Below, piece by piece: positions 8,150-16,632 of a DNA stretch of 64,000 nt. The stretch's first letter is position 1. Each line of letters begins with the position of its first letter. This DNA comes from JAJNBA01 sp963842295 (GTDB lineage Bacteria > Actinomycetota > UBA4738 > HRBIN12). The stretch covers positions 310,001 to 374,000 of the forward strand of contig CAWJFY010000007.1 of the NCBI GenBank assembly GCA_963842295.1. The letters are read 5' to 3'. A model generated the notes under the pieces. It made no database searches. It was not told where the DNA came from and was given only the letters and a program-made list of their open reading frames with translations. The translations under genes were made by a program, and so were the position numbers.

Positions 8150-9244
8150 TCATGCTACCGAGGTGCCACTCAGCCGATCGGCCACGGCCGCGGCCATCCG
8201 CGTCGTGCCGACCGCGGGCCGCTCATCCCCCGGTCCTCGCAGGTCCGCCGTCACGTCGACACCGTCGGCCAGCACGCCGGCGATCGCCTCCTCGAGCCGG
8301 TCGCCGGCATCCGTTTCCCCGAGGTGCCGGAGCATCATCGCCGCCGAGAGCATCGCGCCGACCGGGTCCGCCCGGTCGCGACCCGCGAGTCGCGGCGCGG
8401 TCCCATGCGTCGCCTCGAACACAGCGACGTCGTCGCCCAGTTGGACGCCGGGAGCCACCCCGGTTCCTCCGATCAATCCCGCGCCCAGCTCCGACACGAT
8501 GTCCCCGTACAGGTTCGGCAGAACCAGGACGTCGAACCGCTCCGGCGCCTGCACGAGCTGCATGCAGAGCGCGTCGATGATCCTGTCGTCGAAGGCGACG
8601 TCCGGGTACTGCGCCGCGATACGCCTCGCCACCTCGAGGAAGAGTCCGTCCGAGAACTTCATGATGTTCGCCTTGTGCGCTGCCGTGACCTTCGCCCGCC
8701 CGCGCCGTCTCGCCTCTTCGAACGCGAAGCGGACGATCCGTTCGCTCCCCTCGACCGAGATCGCTTTCACCGAGATCCCACTGTCCTCACGGATCCGCAC
8801 CCCCGTCGTCTCTCCGATGAAGGCGATCAGCTCCTTCACCTCGGCGGTCCCCACCTCGAACTCGACGCCGGTGTAGACATCCTCCGTGTTCTCTCGCACC
8901 ACGACCAGATCGACGTCCTCCCAGACGGACGGCACGCCGAGATAGTGTCTACACGGCCGAACGTTGGCGTAGAGATCCAGCTCCTGGCGCATCGCGATGT
9001 TCGCGCTCCTTGTCCCGGCACCCGGGGGTGTTTCGATCGGTCCTTTCAGAGCGACCCCGTTCTCCCTGATGGACGAGAGAGACCGTGAGGGCATCACCTC
9101 GCCCGTCCGCTCGAATGCTCGGTGACCGATGTCCTGGCGGTCCCAGAGCAGGTCGACGCCCGTCGCCTCCACCGATCGGCGCGCGGCATCCACGACCTCG
9201 GGCCCGATCCCGTCCCCCGGGATCAGCGTGACGCGGTGGGTCAA
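8150..9244 (-). CDS. Isocitrate dehydrogenase (copy 2)
   Basis: A 364-residue beta-decarboxylating dehydrogenase. Motifs: VTLIPGDGIGPEVV, TRSANIAMRQELDLYANVRP (substrate binding; LDLYANVRP is typical of isocitrate dehydrogenase), VVRENTEDVYTGVEFE, and NLYGDIVSELGAG with the metal-binding acidic residues. The coenzyme loop is HGTAPRLAGR: Arg-Leu replaces the Asp-Ile of copy 1, at the position where NADP enzymes carry Lys-Tyr, so coenzyme choice may differ. Encoded directly upstream of mdh on the same strand and divergent from citrate synthase, so three TCA-cycle genes are grouped. Full length and intact. Confidence 0.9.
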   Translation of the reverse strand: MTHRVTLIPGDGIGPEVVDAARRSVEATGVDLLWDRQDIGHRAFERTGEVMPSRSLSSIRENGVALKGPIETPPGAGTRSANIAMRQELDLYANVRPCRHYLGVPSVWEDVDLVVVRENTEDVYTGVEFEVGTAEVKELIAFIGETTGVRIREDSGISVKAISVEGSERIVRFAFEEARRRGRAKVTAAHKANIMKFSDGLFLEVARRIAAQYPDVAFDDRIIDALCMQLVQAPERFDVLVLPNLYGDIVSELGAGLIGGTGVAPGVQLGDDVAVFEATHGTAPRLAGRDRADPVGAMLSAAMMLRHLGETDAGDRLEEAIAGVLADGVDVTADLRGPGDERPAVGTTRMAAAVADRLSGTSVA

Positions 9245-9343
9245 CGGATGCCTCCCTGAACGTCGGGGTCAGCGGAACGGGGCGGCGACTATCCTGGCAG
9301 GCCCGCAGGGACCCGTCCGAACGGGCCCGAGAAACGGAGGATC

Positions 9344-10462
9344 GTGGCCGACAAGGGACTCCGAGAGGTCATCGCCGCCGACACCCAGCTCTCCGATATC
9401 GATGGGGAGAAAGGCACCCTGTCGTACGTCGGCTACGAGATCGAGGACCTGGCGGAACACTCCACATTCGAGGAGGTCATCTACCTCCTCCATCATCTGA
9501 AGCTGCCCACCGCGCCGGAGCTCGACGGGCTGGCCACGTCCCTCGCGGAAGAACGCGATCTCCACCCCTTCCAGGTGCAGCTGATGAGAACGCTGGCGGA
9601 GCAGACCTCGCCGATGTCGATGCTCCGGACGTCGATCTCCGCCGCCTCGGCGTTCGATCCCGACGGGTGGGACGAGTCCGCGGATGCGCAGGCGCGCAAG
9701 GCACTTCGCCTGATCGCGAAGACGGCCTCGCTGATCACCACGTACCACCGACTGCGCACGGGCATGGAGATGGTGACGCCGAATCCAGCGCTGTCCCACG
9801 CGGCGGACTTCCTGTGGATGCTGCACGGCGCCGAACCCAACCCTGAGGACGCCCGGGTGCTCGACATCACGTTCATCCTCTACGCGGATCACACGATGAA
9901 CGCTTCGACGTTCACTGCGAGGATCGTCGCGTCGACGCTGGCAGACATGTTCTCCGCGATCACCGCCGCGATCGGCACGCTCAAGGGGCCGCTGCACGGA
10001 GGTGCCAACGAGGAGGCCATGAAGAGCTTCGAGGAGGTCGGGAAGCCCGAGAATGCGGAGGCATACGTCCGCGACCGCCTCGAGCGGCACGAGAAGATCT
10101 TCGGGTTCGGGCACGCGGTCTACAAGACGTACGACCCGCGGGCGAAGGTGCTGAAACGACTGTCGAAGGAAGCCTGCGAACGGGCCGGCAAAGCGCAGCT
10201 GCACGAGATAGCCGAGGCGATCGAGGAGGCTACCTTCGAGCAGAAAGGCCTCTACCCCAACGTCGACTTCTACGCCGCCGCGGTGTTCCACGTGCTGGGT
10301 GTCCCGACGGATCTGATGACGCCCGTGTTCGCCTCTGCGCGGATGGCAGGCTGGACCGCTCACGTGCGCGAACAGTACGCGGACAACAAGGTGATCCGGC
10401 CCGGCTCGCGCTACATCGGCCCGAAGGACCGGAGATGGGCTCCGCTCGAGGAGCGCTCCTAG
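9344..10462 (+). CDS. gltA: Citrate synthase
   Basis: A 372-residue citrate synthase of the short type that condenses oxaloacetate and acetyl-CoA. Catalytic regions visible: GPLHGGANEEAM with the first active-site His, FGFGHAVYKTYDPRAKVL with the second His and substrate Arg, and FYAAAVFHVLGVPTDLMTPV with the catalytic Asp region and C-terminal Arg-rich end (ASARMAGWTAHVREQ). The GTG at 9344 has a good ribosome-binding site (GGAGG, 5 bases upstream) and a TATCCT -10-like box at 9290, so this gene appears to have a leader. A 2-methylcitrate synthase role cannot be excluded, and would fit the propionate-type genes in the window. Confidence 0.92.
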   Translation: MADKGLREVIAADTQLSDIDGEKGTLSYVGYEIEDLAEHSTFEEVIYLLHHLKLPTAPELDGLATSLAEERDLHPFQVQLMRTLAEQTSPMSMLRTSISAASAFDPDGWDESADAQARKALRLIAKTASLITTYHRLRTGMEMVTPNPALSHAADFLWMLHGAEPNPEDARVLDITFILYADHTMNASTFTARIVASTLADMFSAITAAIGTLKGPLHGGANEEAMKSFEEVGKPENAEAYVRDRLERHEKIFGFGHAVYKTYDPRAKVLKRLSKEACERAGKAQLHEIAEAIEEATFEQKGLYPNVDFYAAAVFHVLGVPTDLMTPVFASARMAGWTAHVREQYADNKVIRPGSRYIGPKDRRWAPLEERS

Positions 10463-10491
10463 AACGGGCGGCCGTCCCGAGAGGCGATCTT

Positions 10492-11409
10492 TCAGCCACC
10501 CGTGGGGCGGGGGAACAGACCTGCGGCTTCGACGACGGTGCGAACGAGGTCGTCGCGACCGATGCCCAACAGGTGCAGGCCTGAGATCCCCTCGATACCG
10601 CGGATGCGTTGCACCACGTCCAACGTGAAACCCAATCCGGCTCGTTCTGCGTCGTCACCCGCTGTCTCCAACACGTCGAAGGCGGCCTGCGGCACGTGGA
10701 CGCCGAAGAGACCGTCCAAGAACCGGGCGTTCTTGACGCTCCGCAACGGAACAAGGCCGACGATCACCTTGGCGCGTTCGAAGATCCCCCTCGGCCGGAC
10801 GAGATCCGCCCATTCCGCCAGCCGGTCGACGTCGTACACGATCTGGGTCCAGACCACGTCGCCACCGGCGTCGAGCTTCGCCTCGAGCTTCGCGGGATCG
10901 TAGGGATCGGAGAGAGGGACGTCGGCGACACCGATCAGGTACCGCGGCGGATCCACGATCTCCGCGCCCGCGCCCGTCGTGCCCTCGTCGCGGATCCGTC
11001 GCGAGAGGGCAACGACCTCGTTGGGCCCCAGGTCGAAGACCGGCTTGGCGTCGGGATGATCACCGACATCCATCGGGTCCCCGCCCAAGATGAGCAGGTT
11101 CCGCGCGCCGAGCGCCCAGCCTCCGAGCAGATCTGCGGTGATCGCCAGGCGGTTGCGGTCCCGGCAGACGAGCTGGAGCGTGGGCTCGGCGCCCGCCTCG
11201 TGGGCGAAGCGGGCTCCGGCCAGCGGGGACATGTGCGGCGATGCGGCGGGGTTGTCGGTGACGTTGACGGCGTCCACATACCCGACCAGTCCCCGAGCGG
11301 CCTCGCGGACCTTCGCCCCGGCCCCCGAGCGCGGCGGCACGACCTCGCTCGTGACGACGAATTCGCCCGCGTCCAGGAGCGCGGCCAACCGGCCACCCTT
11401 GAGACTCAC
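10492..11409 (-). CDS. Methylenetetrahydrofolate reductase family protein
   Basis: A 305-residue TIM-barrel protein of the MetF/MTHFR family. It has FVVTSEVVPPRSGAGAKV at the N-terminus with the conserved Glu, DAVNVTDNPAASPHMSPLAG, LQLVCRDRNRLAITADLLG (matching the flavin-binding xxxCRDRNxxAL region) and ARNLLILGGDPM. It would reduce 5,10-methylene-THF to 5-methyl-THF, or work with corrinoid proteins as acetogen and actinobacterial relatives do. The GTG start overlaps the folD stop by four bases (GTGA), making a one-carbon operon folD-metF-like. The sequence is divergent from E. coli MetF, so the electron donor is uncertain. Confidence 0.85.
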   Translation of the reverse strand: MSLKGGRLAALLDAGEFVVTSEVVPPRSGAGAKVREAARGLVGYVDAVNVTDNPAASPHMSPLAGARFAHEAGAEPTLQLVCRDRNRLAITADLLGGWALGARNLLILGGDPMDVGDHPDAKPVFDLGPNEVVALSRRIRDEGTTGAGAEIVDPPRYLIGVADVPLSDPYDPAKLEAKLDAGGDVVWTQIVYDVDRLAEWADLVRPRGIFERAKVIVGLVPLRSVKNARFLDGLFGVHVPQAAFDVLETAGDDAERAGLGFTLDVVQRIRGIEGISGLHLLGIGRDDLVRTVVEAAGLFPRPTGG

Positions 11410-12272
11410 GCCCCGTAGGCCTGAGTCTCGGCAGCCGTGACCGTGTTCACCAGGAGCATCGCGACCGTCATCGGGCCGACCCCTCCGGGAACCGGCGTGA
11501 TGGCACCCGCTACCTCGACGGCCTCATCGAAGTGCACGTCGCCGACGAGTCCTTCGTCCGTCCGGTGGACGCCCACGTCGATCACCGTGCCGCCCGGCTT
11601 GAGCATCTCGCCGGTGATGAGCCTGGGAACCCCGGCGGCGGCGACCAGGATGTCCGCCCGGCGCGTATGAGTCACGAGGTTGGCGGTCTTCACGTGCGTG
11701 ATCGTCACCGTCGCGTTCCCGCGGATCGAGTCCTGCGCCAGCATGATCGAGAGAGGCGCGCCGACCAGGTCCCCGTAGCCGACGACCACGACCTCTGCGC
11801 CTTCGAGGGGGATGTCGCTCCTCAGCAGCAGCTCCACGATCCCGTAAGGGGTCGCCGGCTGGAACGTGGCCTCGCCGCGCACGACCATCCCGACGTTCCA
11901 AGGATGGAGGCCGTCGACGTCCTTGTCCGGCGCCATCGTCCGCTGCACCTCCAGCTCGTTCAGGTGGGCGGGGAGCGGCAGCTGCACGATGATCCCGTGG
12001 ATCTCCGGGTCGCGGTTCAGGCGCCGGATCGTGGCGAGCATCTCGCCCGAGGTCACGTAGCCGGGCAGGTTGACCTGCTCTGAGTGGATGCCGACGTCCG
12101 CGCAGGCTTTGTGCTTGGCACCGACGTAGATGCGGGACGCCTGATCGTCCCCCACCAGGACGGCGGCCAGGCCGGGAGTGATCCCGTGGTCGGCGAGCGC
12201 CCGCACGCGCTCGGACACCTCCGAGCGTATCTGGGCGGCGACGGCTCTCCCGTCGAGGATGCGGGCGGTCAC
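11406..12272 (-). CDS. folD: Bifunctional methylene-THF dehydrogenase / methenyl-THF cyclohydrolase FolD
   Basis: A 288-residue enzyme interconverting methylene-, methenyl- and formyl-THF. RIYVGAKHKACADVGI contains the catalytic Lys, IVQLPLPAHLNE the active-site loop, and AITPVPGGVGPMTVAML the C-terminal signature. The nucleotide loop reads VVVGYGDLVGAPLS, whereas most FolD proteins have a GRSxxVGxP-like sequence, so the residues that usually contact the NADP phosphate differ. Start GTG at 12272, 8 bases after a TAGCAT box, so probably leaderless. It is first gene of the operon with the MetF-like reductase and supplies formyl-THF to the neighbouring purine genes. Confidence 0.93.
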   Translation of the reverse strand: MTARILDGRAVAAQIRSEVSERVRALADHGITPGLAAVLVGDDQASRIYVGAKHKACADVGIHSEQVNLPGYVTSGEMLATIRRLNRDPEIHGIIVQLPLPAHLNELEVQRTMAPDKDVDGLHPWNVGMVVRGEATFQPATPYGIVELLLRSDIPLEGAEVVVVGYGDLVGAPLSIMLAQDSIRGNATVTITHVKTANLVTHTRRADILVAAAGVPRLITGEMLKPGGTVIDVGVHRTDEGLVGDVHFDEAVEVAGAITPVPGGVGPMTVAMLLVNTVTAAETQAYGA

Positions 12273-12280
12273 GGCCCCGG

Positions 12281-12286
12281 ATGCTA
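12281..12286 (-). promoter_or_regulatory. Candidate -10 box of the folD operon
   Basis: TAGCAT on the minus strand ends 8 bases before the folD GTG, within the 42-base gap to purH. No -35 recognised. Confidence 0.4.
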
Positions 12287-12314
12287 TCGGCTGGTCGCGC
12301 CGGGAAGGGGAGCG

Positions 12315-13862
12315 TCAGTGACGGAAGTGCCGGCGGCCGGTGAGCACGACGGCCATGCCTCGTTCCTCCGCTGCCTGCAGCACCGCCTCGTCGCCCTTCG
12401 ATCCCCCAGGGTGGATCACGGCGGTGGCGCCGGCGTCGGCGGCGACCTCGAGCGCATCGGGGAACGGGAAGAAGGCGTCCGACGCGAGAGAGGCGCCCTT
12501 CGCGCGATCGCCCGCCTTCCGAGTCGCGATCCACGACGAGTCCACCCGGGACATCTGCCCGGCGCCGATACCGACGGTTGCCCGGTCGCGGACGAGCACG
12601 ATCGTGTTCGATTTCACGCGCCAGGCGATCGTCCAGGCAAGGAGCAGGTCCCCCCATTCGTCGTCGGTCGGCTCACGCGAGGAAACCACCTCGAAGTTCT
12701 CGCGCCGCTCGGTGACGATGTCGCGGTCTTGCACGAGGCCTCCACCCGGCATCGTCCTCACATCCAGGCCGCCCGGTTCCGGGAGCGGCGCCTCGAGCAC
12801 CCGGAGGTTCTGGCGCTCGCCGAACGCGGTCAGCGCCTCCGGCTCGTAGCTCGGCGCGATCACGACCTCGGTGAAAACGTCTCGCATCGCCTCTGCGGCC
12901 GCCCCGGTGCACCGCGCGGCGAAGGCGACGATCCCGCCGAAGGCCGAGACCGTGTCGCACTCGAAGGCCCGTCGGTAGGCCTCGTCCGGATGGGCCGCCA
13001 CGGCCACGCCGCACGGGTTGTTGTGCTTCACGATCACGCAGGCGGTCGGCGGGAGCGCGGCCGCGAGGGAATACGCCGCGTCCGCATCGAGCCAATTGTT
13101 GAAGGACATGTCCTTCCCCTGGTGAACGATGGCACCCCCGAGCGGTCCGGCAGAAGCAATGCCCGCATCGCGATAGAGAGCGCCGCGCTGGTGCGGGTTC
13201 TCCCCGTAGCGGAGGTCGCCGACCTTCTCGAGCGCCAGTCCCACGAACCGCGGCATCGCATCCGTGTCGCCCTTCTCGGCGAACCATCCTGCGACCGCGG
13301 CGTCGTACGCGGCGGTGTGGGCGAATGCGGCCGCGGCGAGGCGCTCGCGGGTGTCGCGTGAGAGCCCGCCGCGGACGCGGAGCTCCTCGAGCACGTCCTC
13401 ATAGCGGGCCGGGTCGACGACGATGCCCACGGACTCGAAGTTCTTCGCGGCGGCGCGGACCATCGCGGGCCCGCCGATGTCGATCTTCTCGATCACCTCG
13501 TCCACGCCGGCGCCGGACGCAACGGTCTCCCGGAACGGGTAGAGGTTGACGACCACGAGATCGAACGGCTCGATCCCATGCTCGGTCAGCTGGGCCAGGT
13601 GCTCGGGCTTTCGGCTGTCGGCCAGCAACCCGCCGTGGATCCGCGGATGCAACGTCTTCACCCGCCCGTCGAGCATCTCGGGGAAGCCGGTCACCTCCTC
13701 GACGGGCGTGACCTCCAACCCTGCCTCACGAAGAGTGGCCGCGGTCCCTCCCGACGACACGAGCGAGACACTCAACTCGGCGAGACCCTGGGCCAGCTCG
13801 ACGACGCCGGCCTTGTCGTAGACGGCGAGCAGAGCTCGGCGCACCTCGCGAACGTCCGTCAC
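12315..13862 (-). CDS. purH: Bifunctional AICAR transformylase / IMP cyclohydrolase PurH
   Basis: A 515-residue enzyme for the last two steps of IMP synthesis. The N-terminal IMP cyclohydrolase domain is shown by LVSSGGTAATLREAGLEV and GFPEMLDGRVKTLHPRIHGG (about residues 35-80). The C-terminal transformylase domain has CVIVKHNNPCGVAV with the catalytic Lys-His, and SDAFFPFPD. Full family length. The GTG start overlaps the purN stop by four bases, so purN-purH are coupled. Both enzymes use 10-formyl-THF, which neighbouring FolD can provide. Confidence 0.96.
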   Translation of the reverse strand: MTDVREVRRALLAVYDKAGVVELAQGLAELSVSLVSSGGTAATLREAGLEVTPVEEVTGFPEMLDGRVKTLHPRIHGGLLADSRKPEHLAQLTEHGIEPFDLVVVNLYPFRETVASGAGVDEVIEKIDIGGPAMVRAAAKNFESVGIVVDPARYEDVLEELRVRGGLSRDTRERLAAAAFAHTAAYDAAVAGWFAEKGDTDAMPRFVGLALEKVGDLRYGENPHQRGALYRDAGIASAGPLGGAIVHQGKDMSFNNWLDADAAYSLAAALPPTACVIVKHNNPCGVAVAAHPDEAYRRAFECDTVSAFGGIVAFAARCTGAAAEAMRDVFTEVVIAPSYEPEALTAFGERQNLRVLEAPLPEPGGLDVRTMPGGGLVQDRDIVTERRENFEVVSSREPTDDEWGDLLLAWTIAWRVKSNTIVLVRDRATVGIGAGQMSRVDSSWIATRKAGDRAKGASLASDAFFPFPDALEVAADAGATAVIHPGGSKGDEAVLQAAEERGMAVVLTGRRHFRH

Positions 13863-14467
13863 ACCGACTCCCGGTCGATCGTCACCTTCCGGCCGTCGAG
13901 CCGGAGGCGTCCCTCGACCAACGCAGCGGTGGCCGCGGGGAGGAGACGGTGCTCGACCTCATGTACGCGCGCCTCCAGCGAAGCCCAATCGTCGTCGTCG
14001 CGGACCTCGATGGGTTCCTGCAGGACGACGGGCCCCGTATCCGTTCCTTCGTCCACGAGGAAGACGGTCACTCCGGTCACCCTCACGCCGTAGGCGAGAG
14101 CGTCGGCCACACCTCGCGTCCCGGGGAACGCCGGGAGGAGCGACGGATGCACGTTCAACCAGCGGCCGCGGTAGGCATCGAGCACCGCGGAGCCGAGCAG
14201 CCGCATGTACCCGGCGGTCACGACGACGTCGATCCCCCGATCGCGGAGGAGATCCGCCACCGCCCGGTCGAAGGTGTCTCGTCCGTCGAAGTCCCTCGGC
14301 TCGAGCACGGCTGACTCGACCCCGTGCACTTCCGCCCGTTCCAGCGCCTTGACCGCCGGGCGGTCCGAGAGCACGAGGGCGATCCGGGGGCCGCAGACAG
14401 GATGGTCGAGGAGGGCCTGCAGGTTCGTCCCGGAGCCGGACACGAGCACCGCGATCCGCTCCCCCAT
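13859..14467 (-). CDS. purN: Phosphoribosylglycinamide formyltransferase PurN
   Basis: A 202-residue enzyme that transfers a formyl group from 10-formyl-THF to GAR in purine synthesis. RIAVLVSGSGTNLQALLD is the phosphate-binding N-terminus; RGRWLNVHPSLLPAFPG carries the catalytic Asn-His; VTVFLVDEGTDTGPVVLQ the catalytic Asp. I prefer the ATG at 14467 (MGERIAVLVSG) because it matches the family start; a GTG at 14479 would add four residues but overlaps a possible TAGCGT -10 box. The stop overlaps purH by four bases. Confidence 0.93.
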   Translation of the reverse strand: MGERIAVLVSGSGTNLQALLDHPVCGPRIALVLSDRPAVKALERAEVHGVESAVLEPRDFDGRDTFDRAVADLLRDRGIDVVVTAGYMRLLGSAVLDAYRGRWLNVHPSLLPAFPGTRGVADALAYGVRVTGVTVFLVDEGTDTGPVVLQEPIEVRDDDDWASLEARVHEVEHRLLPAATAALVEGRLRLDGRKVTIDRESV

Positions 14468-14505
14468 GGACGTGGCCACGCTACCAGAGGCCCCCTCTCC
14501 CGCCG

Positions 14506-14511
14506 TACGCT
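14506..14511 (+). promoter_or_regulatory. Candidate -10 box upstream of the B-box-like membrane protein
   Basis: TACGCT ends 6 bases before the GTG at 14518, in the gap divergent from purN. Confidence 0.35.
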
Positions 14512-14517
14512 ATCCGG

Positions 14518-15195
14518 GTGAAGGCTGAGGAACGGGCTCACGGGACGCCCGAACGGCCCCGGGCCGCGGACCCGACGACGGTGCCGGGGGCGGCGGGCGA
14601 TGTGCCTGCTCGCGCGGATGGAAGCGCAGTGCCGGCTCACGAGCGATGCGTCCACCACCCGAGCAGAGCGGCGGTCGCCCTCTGCAGCTCCTGTGAGGAG
14701 CCCGTCTGTCTCTGGTGCGCGGTGCCGGTGCGGGGCCGTGTGCTCGGTCCCGAGTGTCTCGCCGACCTGGGCGATCCCGCGCTCACCACGCCGCCCGAGC
14801 CCGACCGAGCGATCACCGGGTCGGGGGCGGCGGTCGCGGGCGCCGTCGTGGCTCTTCTCGCCACGGCCGGCCCCTGGACGAGGACCGGCGCCGGCGACCG
14901 CCTGCTCGGTGCGTGGGTCCCGAGCCTCCGGTGGTCGATGGTCGCCGCGGTGGCGGCGATCGCCCTGCTGCCGGCGGCGTGGTGGTTCCGCGCACACGGC
15001 TCCCTCTCCGGCGCGGTCCTCGTGATGCTCGGAGGAATGACGGTGGTCTCGGCCTCGGTACTCGCGATCGCGTTCCCGCCGACGTTCCAGGCGGCCTCGT
15101 GGAGCCCGTGGGTGACCGCGGTCGGCGGCGCCATCGCCCTGACCGGCGCGGCCTCGAACATCCTCATGGAACGGTATCCGAGGCAGGGTGTTTGA
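14518..15195 (+). CDS. Membrane protein with N-terminal B-box-like zinc finger
   Basis: A 225-residue hypothetical protein. After a charged, disordered-looking 40 residues comes a cysteine/histidine cluster CVHHPSRAAVALCSSCEEP followed by VCLWCAVPV and a further Cys (GPECLAD). This pattern (CxxH...CxxC...CxxC) resembles the B-box zinc fingers found at the N-terminus of bacterial membrane proteins. Four hydrophobic segments follow at about residues 100-120, 140-158, 165-185 and 195-215. The finger probably faces the cytoplasm and binds protein. Divergent from purN; no functional partner is evident. Confidence 0.6.
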   Translation: MKAEERAHGTPERPRAADPTTVPGAAGDVPARADGSAVPAHERCVHHPSRAAVALCSSCEEPVCLWCAVPVRGRVLGPECLADLGDPALTTPPEPDRAITGSGAAVAGAVVALLATAGPWTRTGAGDRLLGAWVPSLRWSMVAAVAAIALLPAAWWFRAHGSLSGAVLVMLGGMTVVSASVLAIAFPPTFQAASWSPWVTAVGGAIALTGAASNILMERYPRQGV

Positions 15196-15275
15196 CTCGG
15201 GCACTGGTCGCCTCTTGGATATCCGAAGAGAAGCACCCGGCCGCGCGTGCGCGCGGCGGTTGAAAGGAGCGATGC

Positions 15276-15854
15276 ATGGAAGGCTCTGGCTCGTCCGGCT
15301 TCGACATGTCGAAGATGTCGACCGCCGAGAAACTCCTGGCGGGAGGCAGCATCCTGCTCCTGATCGACAGCTTCTTCCCCTGGCAGTCCGTCGATCTCGG
15401 CGGGCTCGAGGACCTGATCGGCGGCATCGACAACTCCATCAACATGTGGCAGGGGAGCGGCAGTATCTTCGGGGTCCTCGCCGGGCTCCTTGCGATCGCG
15501 CTCGTCGTCGCCGGTGTGCTCTCGATGACCGGCTCGATGGCGAGCATGAACATGGGCTCGATGTCAGCCGACAAGGTCATCGGCTTCCTGGGCCTCGGAG
15601 TCGCGGGGTTCGGGCTCTTGAAGTTCATCCTCGTCGTGACGAACTCTCCGGGTTGGGCAGCCTTCGTCGGTCTCGTGCTGCTGGCCGCGATCGGGTACGG
15701 CGCCTGGCAGAAGGTGCAGTCGAGCGGCGGCTTCCAGACGAGCGGCACCGGTGGCGGGACCATGGGCGGAGGCGCACCTCCCCCCAGCAGCCCACCGCCG
15801 AGCCCGCCGCCGCCGAGCGGAGGGATGCCACCGTCCGGCTCCACGGACATGTGA
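15276..15854 (+). CDS. Hypothetical membrane protein with Pro-rich C-terminal tail
   Basis: A 192-residue protein, start supported by GAAAGGAG 7 bases before the ATG at 15276. It has a short N-terminal cytoplasmic-like segment, a first helix (LLAGGSILLLIDSFFPW), an extracytoplasmic segment with Trp, a second helix (FGVLAGLLAIALVVAGVL), a Met-rich loop (SMTGSMASMNMGSMSADK), two more helices, and a disordered Gly/Pro/Ser tail from about residue 150 (APPPSSPPPSPPPPSGG). The low-complexity tail recalls actinobacterial envelope proteins of unknown role. A hairpin terminator follows directly. Confidence 0.65.
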   Translation: MEGSGSSGFDMSKMSTAEKLLAGGSILLLIDSFFPWQSVDLGGLEDLIGGIDNSINMWQGSGSIFGVLAGLLAIALVVAGVLSMTGSMASMNMGSMSADKVIGFLGLGVAGFGLLKFILVVTNSPGWAAFVGLVLLAAIGYGAWQKVQSSGGFQTSGTGGGTMGGGAPPPSSPPPSPPPPSGGMPPSGSTDM

Positions 15855-15874
15855 GCTGACCCACACGCACTCTC

Positions 15875-15916
15875 GGAAAGGCGGGCCCGCTCCGCGCGAG
15901 CCCGCCTTTCCGTTTT
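15875..15916 (+). terminator. Rho-independent terminator
   Basis: A 12-base-pair perfect stem (GGAAAGGCGGGC at 15875-15886 and its complement at 15900-15911) is followed by GTTTT, ending the transcript of the 15276 membrane protein gene. Confidence 0.75.
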
Positions 15917-15954
15917 CGGGGTAGCCTTTCGACCTCACCATCGGAAGGGCGACC

Positions 15955-16632
15955 GTGAAGAAGTGCCCCTATTGCGCCGAAGAGATCCAAGAGGATGCGA
16001 TCAAGTGCCGTTACTGCTTCAGCGACCTTCGGAGCGGCGCCGACACCGCGATGCAGCAGCGGCCCGAGCCGGCCGCCCAGGCCACCGCGTCACCCTCCGC
16101 GGACGAAGCACCGGCCGGATCGACCCCTTCTGCACCGATGAGCTCCCCGGCCGATCCGCCGGCTTCGGTGCAGTACACCCACTCGGGCTTCCGGTACGTC
16201 CTCGGCTACGGCGCGGAGAGCTTCGGCATCTGGGACCGGCAGTCCCCCGGTGGTCCGGTCGAAACCTTCCCGCGGACCGACGACGGCTGGCGGGGCGCCT
16301 GGATCCGGTTCGTAGGCATGGAGCCCAACCACGTGCCGGTCGGACCACCGGGTCAGCAACCTGTCGCGTCGCCGACGGGTCCGCAGAGCACCCCGCACGA
16401 CGCTCCCGCGCCCGATCCCTCTGACGACCAGGTCCTCCAGTACACCCATTCGGGCTCGAGCTACCTGCTGGGCTACGGGCAAACGTTCTTCGGGATCTGG
16501 CTGCGGAGCGATCCCTCCAGGCCACTCGAGCGGTTCCCGCGGGACGACGCCGGGTGGGCAGCCGCCTGGCGTCGTTTCACGACGATCGAGTCGAACTACG
16601 CCGAGGTCGGCCTCGGCAGCTCGGGCTCGTAA
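15955..16632 (+). CDS. Zinc-ribbon protein with two tandem ~55-residue repeats
   Basis: A 225-residue protein. It begins with a double CxxC zinc ribbon (KKCPYCAEEIQEDAIKCRYC), then a disordered Pro/Ala linker, then two copies of an unnamed repeat. The first (about residues 72-130) has QYTHSGFRYVLGYGAESFGI and later EPNHVPVG; the second (about 160-222) has QYTHSGSSYLLGYGQTFFGI and later ESNYAEVG. The repeats share QYTHSG, LGYG, FGIW, a Pro-rich turn, ETFPR/ERFPR and GW..AW.RF. This module may be a small beta-rich binding domain; function unknown. The GTG at 15955 was chosen because the Cys motif follows at once. Its last 37 bases overlap the convergent gene. Confidence 0.65.
   Translation: MKKCPYCAEEIQEDAIKCRYCFSDLRSGADTAMQQRPEPAAQATASPSADEAPAGSTPSAPMSSPADPPASVQYTHSGFRYVLGYGAESFGIWDRQSPGGPVETFPRTDDGWRGAWIRFVGMEPNHVPVGPPGQQPVASPTGPQSTPHDAPAPDPSDDQVLQYTHSGSSYLLGYGQTFFGIWLRSDPSRPLERFPRDDAGWAAAWRRFTTIESNYAEVGLGSSGS

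Noticed and set aside
9269..10363. A 364-residue minus-strand frame opposite gltA
   Set aside because: Shadow of citrate synthase, without motifs.
12084..13361. A 425-residue plus-strand frame opposite purH and folD
   Set aside because: No recognisable domains; it lies entirely opposite genuine genes with full-length family matches.
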